The position numbers were made by a program, and so were the translations under genes. DNA of 64,000 nt from DATAOG01 sp963840925 (GTDB lineage: Bacteria; Pseudomonadota; Alphaproteobacteria; Geminicoccales; Geminicoccaceae). Within the stretch, counting starts at the first letter, position 1, and each line of letters starts with the position of its first letter. A model generated the notes under the pieces. It did no database searches. It had not been told where the DNA came from and saw only the letters and a program-made list of their open reading frames with translations. Positions 21,703-30,567 of the stretch are shown in pieces. Location: contig CAWJAY010000046.1 in assembly GCA_963840925.1 (NCBI GenBank), positions 124,001 through 188,000 on the forward strand, read 5' to 3'.

Positions 21703-23430
21703 ATGCGCGTGACGTTGCCCACGATCAGCGCCGGCCCGCGGGTGGGGTGGCGCGCGCCCGATTGGCTCGACCGTTGGAGCCTGTTCACGATCGGGCTCGC
21801 GCTGCTGATCGCGCTGCCGGTGCTGGTGGTGTTCGCGAGCCTGCTGGTGCCGACCCGGGGCGTCTGGTCGCATCTGGCCGCAACCGTGCTCTGGGGCTAC
21901 CTCACGAACACCGGGCTGCTGGCGCTCGGGGTCGGGCTCGGCGTGGTCGCGATCGGAGTCGGCGCCGCCTGGCTGGTCAGCATGTGCCAGTTTCCCGGCC
22001 GCAGCGCGTTCGAGTGGGCGCTGCTGCTGCCGTTCGCGGTCCCGACCTACATCATCGGCTACGCCTACACCGATCTTTTGCAGTACGCCGGCCCGGTGCA
22101 GACCGCGCTGCGCGATGCTGACCGGCTGGGGCCATGCCGACTACTGGTTCCCGCCGATCCGCTCGCTCGGCGGCGCGATCGTGGTCATGACGCTGGTGCT
22201 CTATCCCTACGTCTATCTGCTCGCCCGCGCCGCCTTCCTCGAGCAGTGCACCTGCATGCTCGACGTCAGCCGGACCTTGGGGCGCGGCCCCTGGAACAGC
22301 TTTCTCGAGGTCGCGGTGCCGCTCGCCCGGCCGGCGATCGCCGGCGGGGTCGCGCTCGCGCTGATGGAGGCGCTGGCCGATTTCGGCACGGTCCAGTATT
22401 TCGGCGTCAACACCTTCACGACCGGCATCTATCGGACCTGGTTCGCGCTCGGTGAGCCGGTCGCGGCGGCGCAGCTGGCGGCCGTCCTGATGCTGGTGGT
22501 CCTGCTGGTGCTCGCGGCTGAGCGCTGGTCGCGCGGCCTCGCGCGTTACCAGCACACCGCCCAGTCGCGGCTGCGCCCGTGCTACGATCTGCGCGGCGCC
22601 TGGGCGGCGCTCGCGCTGCGCCGCCTGTGCGACGCCGGTGGCGCTGGGCTTCGGCGTCCCGGTCGCGGTGCTGCTCGGCATGGCGGTCGAGCGGGGCGAC
22701 CCGCTGTTCGGCGGCATGTTCGTCGGGCTCGCCGGGAGCAGCCTCAGCCTCGCCGCGCTCGCCGCGGCGCTGACCGCGGCGCTCGCGATCGTGGTCGGCT
22801 ATGCGCCTGCGCCTGCGACCGACCCCGATGATGCGGGCCTCGGCGCGGGTCGCGGGCCTCGGCTACGCGATCCCGGGCGCGGTGATCGCGGTCGGCGTGC
22901 TGATCCCGTTCGCGCGCTTCGACAACGCGCTCGATGCCTGGCTGCGGGCGCAGCTTCGGGATCTCGACCGGGCCTGCTGCTGACCGGCACGGTCGCCGGC
23001 CTGCGTGTTCGCCTACCTGGTGCGCTTCCTGGCGCTCGCGCTCAACACGGTCGAGGCCGGCCTCGGCAAGATCAACCGCAATCTCGACGACGCCGCGCGC
23101 ACGCTCGGCCGCAGCCCCGGCGGGACCCTGCTCCGGGTGCACGTGCCGCTGATGTGGGGCAGCGTCTTGACCGCGGTGATCCTGGTGTTCGTCGACGTCC
23201 TGAAGGAACTGCCGGCGACGCTGATCCTGCGGCCGTTCGACTTCGAGACGCTCGCGGTTCGGGTCTACCGCTTGGCAGCCGACGAGCGTCTGGCCGAGGC
23301 CTCGACCGCGGCGCTCGCGATCGTCGCGGTCGGGCTGATCCCGGTGATCCTGCTCAGCCGGGCGATCAGCCAGGCGCGGCCGCAGCGCCCGGCCGCCCAG
23401 TCGCTGCCGGGAGCGAGCGCCGCTCGTTAG
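21703..23430 (+). CDS. Ferric iron ABC transporter permease (FbpB type), frameshifted
   Basis: A double-length inner-membrane permease of the FbpB/ThiP class with two six-helix halves. The first half ends in the EAA-like loop DVSRTLGRGPWNSFLEVAVPLARPAI (broken for quoting as two parts: DVSRTLGRGPW and FLEVAVPLARPAI). The second half has DDAARTLGRSPGGTLLRVHV followed by DVLKELPATLILRPF, a signature of iron permeases. The frame slips near 22120, 22625, 22800 and 22985, with helices continuing across each slip. The ATG at 21703 or a GTG at 21661 starts it. It should work with the FbpA-like protein at 29.2-30.3 kb; no ATPase gene is in the window. Confidence 0.85.
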
Positions 23431-23969
23431 TGCAGGCGGGCGCCGCCCGGCATCAGGTCGGGAGCCAGGCGCCGGCGGAGCGGCAAGGCCAGCCGGCATT
23501 GTGCGAGCGCTGTGCCAAGCTCACCCGCCGCCTCGAGCAGTTCACCCAGCGCCGGCTCGGCGACCAGCGCCTGGCCATGGCTCCAGGCGGTCGCAACCTC
23601 GCCCGCCTGGAGTGCCGCGATCATGCCGAGGATCGATATCTCGTCCTGGCTGACGCAGCCGCAACCGCAGCGGTGGAACCAAAGATCGCGTCGGCAGTCG
23701 CGCGCGAGCGCGGCGAACAGCCGCTCGAACGCGGCGAACGGGTCGTGCTGGTGCTGACCGCCGCCCGCCAGCCGGAAGCCCCTCTGCAGGGCCGGCAGAT
23801 GGCCGGCGCTCTCGAGCCGCTTGCGCATCGCCCAGACGACCAGCTGTTCGCCGAGCGCCAACTCCGCCACGCTCGGCTGCGTGTCCGGCGTGTTCCCGGT
23901 CGGTGGCGATGATCCAGCCATCGGGTCGATCTCCTCAGCCGTTTCGGGCTTGAACGGGCGACGTGCCAC
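23427..23969 (-). CDS. Uncharacterised small Cys-containing protein in the iron island
   Basis: A 180-residue protein I do not recognise. A polar, Pro/Thr-rich N-terminus is followed by helical segments rich in Ala and Leu (LALGEQLVVWAMRKRLES; ILGMIAALQAGE). In the middle is a dense cysteine cluster, HRCGCGCVSQDE, with a nearby second His; this could bind a metal or haem. No signal peptide or membrane helix is evident, so it is probably cytosolic. It converges on the permease gene with a 4-base overlap and is separated from the DUF1513 gene by an AT-rich spacer. Position alone suggests a role in iron handling. The internal ATG at 23921 is an alternative start. Confidence 0.7.
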   Translation of the reverse strand: MARRPFKPETAEEIDPMAGSSPPTGNTPDTQPSVAELALGEQLVVWAMRKRLESAGHLPALQRGFRLAGGGQHQHDPFAAFERLFAALARDCRRDLWFHRCGCGCVSQDEISILGMIAALQAGEVATAWSHGQALVAEPALGELLEAAGELGTALAQCRLALPLRRRLAPDLMPGGARLH

Positions 23970-24049
23970 CGATGTTCTCGTAGTTTACTCGTAGAGCGAC
24001 AGGAACTCGGCCATTGATTACTCGATCTAAATCCGAAAATCAACAATGA

Positions 24050-24066
24050 ATTGGAAATGTTCGTTG
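24050..24066. promoter_or_regulatory. Weak Irr-box-like sequence
   Basis: ATTGGAAATGTTCGTTG keeps the GAA-N3-TTC core but has several mismatches in the outer positions. It lies in the AT-rich spacer 23970-24110, about 80 bases upstream of the small Cys-containing gene. Weak on its own; listed because four better copies flank neighbouring iron genes. Confidence 0.25.
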
Positions 24067-24110
24067 ATTTTACTTAGTCTAATTATGATTTTATACTGGA
24101 ACTGGCAAGT

Positions 24111-25271
24111 TCACCCTGTGCCCAACGCCGTAGCCAAATGGTTGTCCCAGGGAGTGACCAGTCGGTCGGCCAGCGGAATTGGCGACTGGCGGCCGGCGCG
24201 CGGCTCGACGCGCAGGACCTCCCCCCGGCCGTCGCTGACGATGAAAACCCCGGGCGCAGCGGCCGCGGTCACCCCGCAGCCGTCGGCGAGCTCGACCTGG
24301 TGCACGAGCTTGCCGGTGCCGGCGGCCCAGAAGGTGAACAGATTGCCGCGCGGGCTCGAGACCGCGAGCAGACCGCCGCTCGCATCGAACGCGATCGCGC
24401 CGGTATAGTGGCGCATCCGGCGCACAATCCCGGCCGGTGCCTCGAGCAGCCGGATCCCGCCGCGGCCGTCGTGGAGGCCGATCAGAGGCACCTGATCGCG
24501 CTTGCTGCCGGCGTACTGCATCGCGAGCCCGATCAGGCCCGCGGCATTGACCGCGACATGCCGGATGCTGAGCTGGTGCAGGCGCTCGGCCAGCCGGATC
24601 TCGCCGGCAAGCCGCCCGCTCGCGAGCTCCAGAAAGGCGAGCGAGGGCGTCATGGTGTCGAGGTTGAGCTCGAGCCGGTCGTAGTCGGGATGGGTGCGGA
24701 TGCCGCCGTTTGCGACCGCCAGCGTCTTGCCGTCGGGCATCAGCGTCGCCTCGTGCGGGCCGATGCCGCCCGAGGGCAGCTCGCCAATCTGGCGGTAGCC
24801 GTCCTGCGCGTCGCGGACGCCGATCACGCCGCGGCCGGCCTCATAGTCGTTCTCGGTCGTCAGCAGCAGGCGGCCATCCGGCGAGAACGCCCCGTGGCCG
24901 TAGAAGTGCCGGCCCGGCGCGGCGTCGAGCCGGTGCAGCGCAACGCCCTCGCCGGCATCGAGCACGACGGCGAAGCGGCCCGGGCGCCGCGCGTAGACGA
25001 TGCAGTGCGCGGTCCCCGGTCGGAAGCTGATCGCGTGGCCGCGGCCCGACAGCTCGACATCGAACACGGTCCGGCCGTCGGCCCGAAAGCCGCTCGTGAA
25101 GTAGCGGCCCTCAGCGTCGGCCCGGCAGCCGACGTAGAGCGGCCCCGCGCTGCCGCGCGCCGCCGCCGCCCGCAGCCCGAAGCCGGCCAGCGCGCTCGCG
25201 GCGAGGCTGAGCAGGAAGCCGCGGCGCCCAAATTCGCTCGCGAGTCGAGCCTGATCCATCTCGTCCCTCAA
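24111..25271 (-). CDS. DUF1513 periplasmic beta-propeller-like protein
   Basis: A 386-residue exported protein with a twin-arginine-type signal (FGRRGFLLSLAASALAG). The rest contains repeated propeller blades such as HGAFSPDGRLLLTTENDYEAG, GIGPHEATLMPDGKTLAVANGG and GAIAFDASGGLLAVSSPRGN. DUF1513 proteins regularly close the imelysin / di-haem oxidoreductase / imelysin cassette of proteobacteria and are under iron control. It overlaps the upstream imelysin gene by four bases (ATGA), so it is the last gene of the operon. Function in iron uptake is inferred from context. Confidence 0.88.
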   Translation of the reverse strand: MRDEMDQARLASEFGRRGFLLSLAASALAGFGLRAAAARGSAGPLYVGCRADAEGRYFTSGFRADGRTVFDVELSGRGHAISFRPGTAHCIVYARRPGRFAVVLDAGEGVALHRLDAAPGRHFYGHGAFSPDGRLLLTTENDYEAGRGVIGVRDAQDGYRQIGELPSGGIGPHEATLMPDGKTLAVANGGIRTHPDYDRLELNLDTMTPSLAFLELASGRLAGEIRLAERLHQLSIRHVAVNAAGLIGLAMQYAGSKRDQVPLIGLHDGRGGIRLLEAPAGIVRRMRHYTGAIAFDASGGLLAVSSPRGNLFTFWAAGTGKLVHQVELADGCGVTAAAAPGVFIVSDGRGEVLRVEPRAGRQSPIPLADRLVTPWDNHLATALGTG

Positions 25272-26362
25272 TCCCCGTCCAGCGCGTTGAAGCCGATCGC
25301 GAGGTCGAGCGCCGGCGCCAACTCCTGAGCGATCAGGTGGCGGAGGCCTTTGAGCTCGCTCACCAGAGCTTCGACCTTGGGACGGGTCGCGCGGTCCTCG
25401 ACCGCCGCATGCAGCGGCGGCTCGATCGCGTCCAGCTTCGCCAGCGCCCGCTCGAAGCCCTGCCGGATCGCGCTGTCCAGCTGGTCCTCGTCGCCGAGGG
25501 CCGCCAGCGCATCGCCGAAGCCGCCGGGGCTGAGGTAGAGCGCCCGGGCGGTCTCGAGGTTGGCCCGGATGTCGGCGAGCGAGCGCTCGCTCCGCCAGTT
25601 CTCGGCCCGCCTGGGTTTGGCCGCCTCGAGCGATTTGCCGAGCGGCTCCTCGAGCTTGACCGCGATGACCATCTGGAGCGCCGTGTGCAGGCTCTTCAGG
25701 TAGTCGCCGGTCGCCTCCTCCGCGGCCTGATAGATGTCGTTGCCGGCGGCTGCGGTCAGGACCAGCTCGCGAAAGCCGCCGGGCCGCTGCCAGTCGTCGA
25801 GCAGCGCGCTCGCCTGGGCGGCGAGGTTGTGGCCGATCGCCGCCGCCAGCGCGCAGGCGTATTCGGCCTCGGCCGAGGGCGCCCCGGGCGAAGGCAGCCT
25901 GCCATCGTGGTACAAGATCCGCTCGAGCGCCGGAAAGCCGGTCAGCGCCACGCTCTTGCCCTCGAGCCCACCCGGTGCGACCAGCGCCGGGTCCAGCGCG
26001 GCGAGCGCCTTGGCGAGCTGCCGCGAGACCGCGTCGCGCTGATCCGGGAACAGCTGGATGACCATGGTCCGGCCGCCCGCGCGCGCCGGCCCGAAGACGA
26101 TCGGCTGCACCCGCTGCCAGGCGTCGAGCGCGACTTCGAAGCGGTCGCGGGCGGCGGCCAGACGAGCCGCATCCGGCGCAGCGCAGAAATCGGCGATCAC
26201 GGTTCCGAGCCCCGCCGTGACTTCGGCGAAGCGCTGGTAGCCGGGGATCAGGACGGTTTCGGCGAGCTGCCGGTTGAGGGTCTCGAGCACGTCATCGGCG
26301 CGCGCGGGCAAGCTCGCGGCGAGCGCCGCCGCAGCGAGCATCGGGACGAGGCTCGCGCGCAC
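25268..26362 (-). CDS. Imelysin-family periplasmic protein (second copy)
   Basis: A 364-residue imelysin (peptidase M75-like) protein with a cleavable signal (MRASLVPMLAAAALAASLPARA). In the first imelysin of the operon the family motif is GxHxxE. Here the matching site reads GFPALE, so the histidine is replaced by proline. The protein is unlikely to be a metallopeptidase and may instead bind iron or haem species by other residues. The gene is nine bases from the upstream di-haem oxidoreductase gene. Length and helical pattern are complete. Confidence 0.87.
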   Translation of the reverse strand: MRASLVPMLAAAALAASLPARADDVLETLNRQLAETVLIPGYQRFAEVTAGLGTVIADFCAAPDAARLAAARDRFEVALDAWQRVQPIVFGPARAGGRTMVIQLFPDQRDAVSRQLAKALAALDPALVAPGGLEGKSVALTGFPALERILYHDGRLPSPGAPSAEAEYACALAAAIGHNLAAQASALLDDWQRPGGFRELVLTAAAGNDIYQAAEEATGDYLKSLHTALQMVIAVKLEEPLGKSLEAAKPRRAENWRSERSLADIRANLETARALYLSPGGFGDALAALGDEDQLDSAIRQGFERALAKLDAIEPPLHAAVEDRATRPKVEALVSELKGLRHLIAQELAPALDLAIGFNALDGD

Positions 26363-26371
26363 GACCCAGGC

Positions 26372-27862
26372 TTAGAGCGAGCCCAGGAACGCGAGCAGCG
26401 CGTCGCGCTCGGGCTTGGGCATGGTTCTGAAGGCCTCGCGCGCCGCTGCCGCCTCGCCGCCGTGCCAGAGGATCGCCTCGGCGAGGTTGCGGGCCCTGCC
26501 GTCGTGCAGCAGGAAGGTGTGGCCGCTGACCTCTTCGGTGAGGCCGAGGCCCCAGAGCGGCGGCGTGCGCCATTCCCGGCCGCTGGCCAGGCCCTCCGGC
26601 CGGTGGTCGGCCAGACCTTCGCCCATGTCGTGCAGCAGCAGGTCGCTGTAGGGCCAGATCAGCTGGCCGCCAAGCGCCTCGACCTCCCAGTTCCGGCGGG
26701 TCGCGAACTTGGGCTGATGGCAGCCGATGCAGCCCGACTGGTAGAACAGGCGCTTGCCCTCGAGCACGGCCGGGTCGGCTTGGTCGCGGCGCGCCGGGAC
26801 CGCAAGGTTGCGGGCATAGAACAGGATTTTGGCCATGACCGCCTCGGGCGCCTCGAGGTCCTGGTACTGCCGGTTGTTGCCGTTCGGCACGGCGCGACAA
26901 TGGGCCTGGGCCATCGTGCAGTCGCCCCAGGCGGCGGGCTCGGTCGGGTTGCCGATGCCGATGTCGCCGGCGAGCGCGCGGCCGCCCTGCTGATCGAGCG
27001 AGGGCTCGCCAGCCTTCCAGCCGAAGCGGCCGAGCATGACCTTCCGGTCGGCGTCGCTCCAGGCCCAGTTAGGCCGCCCGGAGATGCCATCGCGATCGGC
27101 ATCGTCCGGATCGGCGTTGGCCAGGATGTCCTCTGGCGCGACTGCCTCGAGCAGGCCGAGCCCGATCATCGGCGGCGCGACCCGGGGGCTGATCATGACC
27201 TCGGGATGCAAGGGCCCGTAGGCGGGCTCGGCGATCCGGTAGCCGGGCGCGCGCAGCCGGACGACCTCGCCGCCGGCGAGCTCGACCGGAATGTCCGCAT
27301 AGTCGATCACCATCCGGCCCTCGGGCCGGTGACCCGGGAGCGCCAGGTCCTGCAGCTGGCCGCCGTAGGTCGGCTCCGGGATCACGCTCGCGCGATGGCT
27401 CGCGAGCAGGTCGCGCTCGGCCTCGCCTGCCGGTGGAATCGAGAGCCGCAGGAACATCGAGACCGCGCTGTCGTCGGCGTTCGCCGGCGGGTGGCCGCGG
27501 CCGTCCTTCAGATGGCAGTGCTGGCAGGCGCGGGCGTTGTAGAGCGGCCCCAGGCCATCGGCCGCCTGGGTCGATGCCGGCGCGCTCACCCAGGTCCGCC
27601 GGAACAGGCCGTTGCCGATCGAGAAGTCGGCACGCTGCTCGAACGAGAGATTGGCCGACGGCAGCGAGAAGGCGTTGCGGTTGAACGTCGTGCGGTTGGT
27701 CGCACTGCCACCCGAGAACGCCTCCCAGCGCTCGGCCTTGGTAAAGTCCTTGGTCGGCGCGAGGATCGCTGCCCGCTGCTCGGCGCTCATCGCCGCCCCC
27801 GCAGGGGCGGCCGGAAGCAACACTGCTGCCAGCGCCGCGAGCGCGATCACCCGCAGCCGCAC
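26372..27862 (-). CDS. Di-haem oxidoreductase / putative peroxidase (DUF1111, DHOR family)
   Basis: A 496-residue periplasmic c-type cytochrome with a signal peptide (ALAALAAVLLPAAPAGAA). Two haem-binding CxxCH motifs are seen: ACQHCHLKDGRGHPP near residue 115 and GCIGCHQPKF near residue 375. The family is often annotated as thiol oxidoreductase-like. Its place between two imelysin genes matches the conserved iron-regulated cassette (for example PA4370-PA4373 of Pseudomonas aeruginosa, from memory). A role in periplasmic iron redox is an inference. Thirteen bases follow the upstream gene. Confidence 0.9.
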   Translation of the reverse strand: MRLRVIALAALAAVLLPAAPAGAAMSAEQRAAILAPTKDFTKAERWEAFSGGSATNRTTFNRNAFSLPSANLSFEQRADFSIGNGLFRRTWVSAPASTQAADGLGPLYNARACQHCHLKDGRGHPPANADDSAVSMFLRLSIPPAGEAERDLLASHRASVIPEPTYGGQLQDLALPGHRPEGRMVIDYADIPVELAGGEVVRLRAPGYRIAEPAYGPLHPEVMISPRVAPPMIGLGLLEAVAPEDILANADPDDADRDGISGRPNWAWSDADRKVMLGRFGWKAGEPSLDQQGGRALAGDIGIGNPTEPAAWGDCTMAQAHCRAVPNGNNRQYQDLEAPEAVMAKILFYARNLAVPARRDQADPAVLEGKRLFYQSGCIGCHQPKFATRRNWEVEALGGQLIWPYSDLLLHDMGEGLADHRPEGLASGREWRTPPLWGLGLTEEVSGHTFLLHDGRARNLAEAILWHGGEAAAAREAFRTMPKPERDALLAFLGSL

Positions 27863-27875
27863 CCAGTTCCTCTGA

Positions 27876-29168
27876 TCATTGGAACACCGCCTCCGGGTTA
27901 TCCAGACTGTCGGAGCCTTCCAGCTCGAGCGGCGCGAGATCCAGGGCCGCGATGATCTTCTCTAGCGTTCTGGTCTGGTCGATCAGGCCGTCGATTGCCG
28001 TCTGGACCAGTGCGTTGCCCTCAGGGTTGCTCTCGCCGATCATCTGGTCGTAGGCCATGGCGCCGCTGTCGCCCTGCTCCTTGATCTTGGCCATGGCGGC
28101 CTCGGTCGCATCGAGCTTCGCCTGCATCTCGGCGTCGAGCGCGGGGTCCTTGGCCCGCACCAGGTCCGACAGGCTGGCGCCGGCCACGGTCGAGCCGTCG
28201 ACCCGGACATACCGACCGCGATAGACGTTGGCGATCCCCTGGGCGTCATAAAAGTGCGAGTTGTGCGTGTTGTCGGAAAAGCAATCGTGCTCCTCCTCGG
28301 GATCGTGGAGCATCAGGCCAAGCTTCATCCGCTCGCCGGCGAGCTCGCCGTAGGACAGGCTGCCGAGCCCGAGCAGGATGCTGGTGAGCCCCTGCTTGGC
28401 CGGATCGGCGAGCACCGCTTGGCGCGCAGCACCACCCTCGGCCCAGTCGCCGACCATCTCCTCGAGGTCGGAGATCAAAAGGTCGGTCGCCGCTTTGAGA
28501 TAGGCGCGGCGGCGCTCGCAGTTGCCGCCGGTGCATTTGTCGTCCTGAGCGTAGTCGGTCCATGGCCGTTCGCCCCGACCCGGCTCGGTGCCGTGCAGAT
28601 CCTGGCCCCAGAGCAGGAACTCGATCGCGTGGTAGCCGATCGCGACATTGGCCTCGACGTCGTCGATCTCCTGCAGCGAGGAGATCAGCTCGGCATCGAT
28701 GGTCGAGGCGTCGATCGTCTCGCCGCCCGAGGTCAGCTTCGGATTGGCGATCACGTTGGCGACGTAATACTGGTTCTCGTCGGACTCGCTGCCGTAGGAG
28801 GTCGCGACGTAGTCGATCAGCCCCTCGTCCAGCGGCCAGGCATTGACCCGACCCTCCCAGTCGTCGACCCTCGGGTTGCCGAACCGGTAGGCCTCGCTCT
28901 GCTGATAGGGGACGCGCGCCGCCAGCCAGGCTTCCTTGGCGGCCGCCTGGCTGGTCGCGCTCGGCTCGGCGAGCAGCCGGTCGATCGCGGCCGCGAGGTC
29001 GCGCGCCTTGATCAGGGAATCGGCGTAGGTGGCCTCGGCGATGTCGGCATAGGTCTCGACCACGGCGCCCGGGTCGACCGGCTGATCGGCAGCTCCGGCC
29101 GGCGCGGCGCAGGCGCTCCCGGCGAGCACCAGGGCGGCGGGCCAAAAGCGAGCGCGGCGGGTCATCAT
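27876..29168 (-). CDS. Imelysin-family iron-regulated protein (IrpA-like)
   Basis: A 430-residue exported protein with a signal ending AAPAGA-A. The imelysin signature GYHAIEFLLWGQDLHG holds an intact GxHxxE (His and Glu). Further family segments are RPWTDYAQD, CTGGNCERRRAYL, the Cys-bearing DCFSDNTHNSHFYDAQG and YRGRYVR. IrpA-type imelysins of cyanobacteria and proteobacteria are induced by iron starvation and bind iron. AAGGAG precedes the start. It follows the fbpA-like gene by 46 bases and heads the imelysin cassette. Confidence 0.9.
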   Translation of the reverse strand: MMTRRARFWPAALVLAGSACAAPAGAADQPVDPGAVVETYADIAEATYADSLIKARDLAAAIDRLLAEPSATSQAAAKEAWLAARVPYQQSEAYRFGNPRVDDWEGRVNAWPLDEGLIDYVATSYGSESDENQYYVANVIANPKLTSGGETIDASTIDAELISSLQEIDDVEANVAIGYHAIEFLLWGQDLHGTEPGRGERPWTDYAQDDKCTGGNCERRRAYLKAATDLLISDLEEMVGDWAEGGAARQAVLADPAKQGLTSILLGLGSLSYGELAGERMKLGLMLHDPEEEHDCFSDNTHNSHFYDAQGIANVYRGRYVRVDGSTVAGASLSDLVRAKDPALDAEMQAKLDATEAAMAKIKEQGDSGAMAYDQMIGESNPEGNALVQTAIDGLIDQTRTLEKIIAALDLAPLELEGSDSLDNPEAVFQ

Positions 29169-29214
29169 GGTTGCTCCTTCATTCTTGGATCGAGCCGGCG
29201 CGGGCGACGGTCGA

Positions 29215-30258
29215 TCATTTCCAGCCGACCCGGTCCATCAGCTTGACCGCATCGGCATTGTTCTGGCCGTATTTGGACGCGTTGACCTGGTCGGACTTGA
29301 AGTCGCCGAGACTGGCCAGCGCCGGCTCGAGCGCGACGCCCGGTACGGCCGGGAACTCGTAGTTGCCCTGGCTGAAGTAGACCTGGGCCGGTTCGGTCGT
29401 CAGGTACTCGAGGAACCTGATCGCGTTGGCCTTGTCCGGGGCGTTGACGGTGACCCCGGCGCCGCTGATGTTGGCGTGCGCACCGCGGTCGGCCTGGTTG
29501 GGAAACACGACCCCGATCCGGGCGGCGAGCGCGCGGTCGTCCTCGTCGTCCGACTGGGTCAGCCGGACCAGGTAATAGTGGTTCACCACCGCGACGTCGC
29601 ACTCGCCGGCAGCCACCGCCTTGATCTGGTCGGTGTCGGCGCCCTGCGGCGGGCGGGCGAAGTTCGCGACCAGCCCCTCGGCCCAGCGCTCGGCCTGCTC
29701 GAGCCCGTCCGCCTCGACCATCGAGGCGACCAGCGACTGGTTGTAGACGTTGGTCGAGGAGCGCATGCAGACCCGCCCCTGCCACTGGGGATCGGCCAGC
29801 TCCTCGTAGGTCTGGATTGCGTCCGGCTCGACCCGGTCCTTGGCGTAGATGATGAACCGCACGCGCCGGCTGACCCCGAACCAGAGGCCCTCGGGATGGC
29901 GCAGGCTGGCCGGGACCCGCTCGTCCAGGACCGGCGACGAAACCGGCCGCAGAATGCCGGCCTGCTCGGCGCGCCAAAGCCGCCCGGCGTCGACCGTGAT
30001 CAGCAGGTCCGCGGGGCTGTTCCGCCCTTCGGCCTTGATCCGCTCGATCAGCTGATCGGCATCGCCCTCGATCAGGTTGACCTCGATGCCGGTTTCCTTG
30101 GTGAACTCGGCATAGAGCTGCTCGTCGGTGTCGTAGTGGCGGGACGAGTAGATGTTGACCTCCTCGGCCGCCGCGGGCGGGGTGGTCGTCGCGACCAGGA
30201 TCAGGACCGCGAGCAGGCCGGCGGCCGGGGCAGCCCGGCTGGTCGGTTGGCGGATCAT
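29215..30258 (-). CDS. Ferric iron ABC transporter substrate-binding protein (FutA/FbpA type)
   Basis: A periplasmic iron-binding protein of about 347 residues with a signal peptide ending PPAAA-EEV. The mature N-terminus VNIYSSRHYDTDEQLY and the tyrosine-rich motif VVNHYYLVRL are the features of the FutA/IdiA tyrosine-coordinated Fe(III) proteins. The start at 30258 is chosen because AAGGA lies nine bases upstream and the signal begins there; an upstream ATG at 30387 would add a non-signal leader. First gene of the five-gene minus-strand iron operon. Its partner permease is probably the one at 21.7-23.4 kb. Confidence 0.93.
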   Translation of the reverse strand: MIRQPTSRAAPAAGLLAVLILVATTTPPAAAEEVNIYSSRHYDTDEQLYAEFTKETGIEVNLIEGDADQLIERIKAEGRNSPADLLITVDAGRLWRAEQAGILRPVSSPVLDERVPASLRHPEGLWFGVSRRVRFIIYAKDRVEPDAIQTYEELADPQWQGRVCMRSSTNVYNQSLVASMVEADGLEQAERWAEGLVANFARPPQGADTDQIKAVAAGECDVAVVNHYYLVRLTQSDDEDDRALAARIGVVFPNQADRGAHANISGAGVTVNAPDKANAIRFLEYLTTEPAQVYFSQGNYEFPAVPGVALEPALASLGDFKSDQVNASKYGQNNADAVKLMDRVGWK

Positions 30259-30567
30259 CGCGATATCCTTCGGCGCGCGCATGCCCTCAGTGCTGCGGCA
30301 CGCGTCCCTCAGTCGACAATCGATGGCCTCCAGAATAGCTCCGTCGATAAGCTCATGACAAGTCAAAACAAAATAGAACCATTCCAATCTCGCCGTCGAT
30401 TTCGAATTGTTCTAATTAATAAGCGAGATTCATCTGTGACACATTGAAGTACCAGGACCGTCGGGATGGCTATGCCGCGGGAGCGACGCGCTGATCAGGA
30501 TGGCGTCAGCAGCCATCGCTCGTTGACGGCGGGCTCGAGCGGGGGCGTGACTGACGGCGGCCAGGTG
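30259..30567. promoter_or_regulatory. Promoter/operator region of the iron operon
   Basis: About 309 bases, strongly AT-rich at 30355-30450. Two Irr-box-like palindromes occur here. The better one (30400-30416, TTTCGAATTGTTCTAAT) and a weaker one (30372-30388, AATAGAACCATTCCAAT) are 28 bases apart centre to centre. Both lie more than 110 bases upstream of the fbpA-like start. The remainder, toward 30567, is the 3' flank of the next gene upstream and shows nothing clear. Confidence 0.55.
30400..30416. promoter_or_regulatory. Irr-box-like palindrome upstream of the fbpA-imelysin operon
   Basis: TTTCGAATTGTTCTAAT fits TTTAGAA-N3-TTCTAAA with one mismatch in each half. With the neighbouring weaker box it could form a tandem operator. 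An upstream position would suit activation of uptake genes by Irr under iron limitation, as known in rhizobia. Confidence 0.6.
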
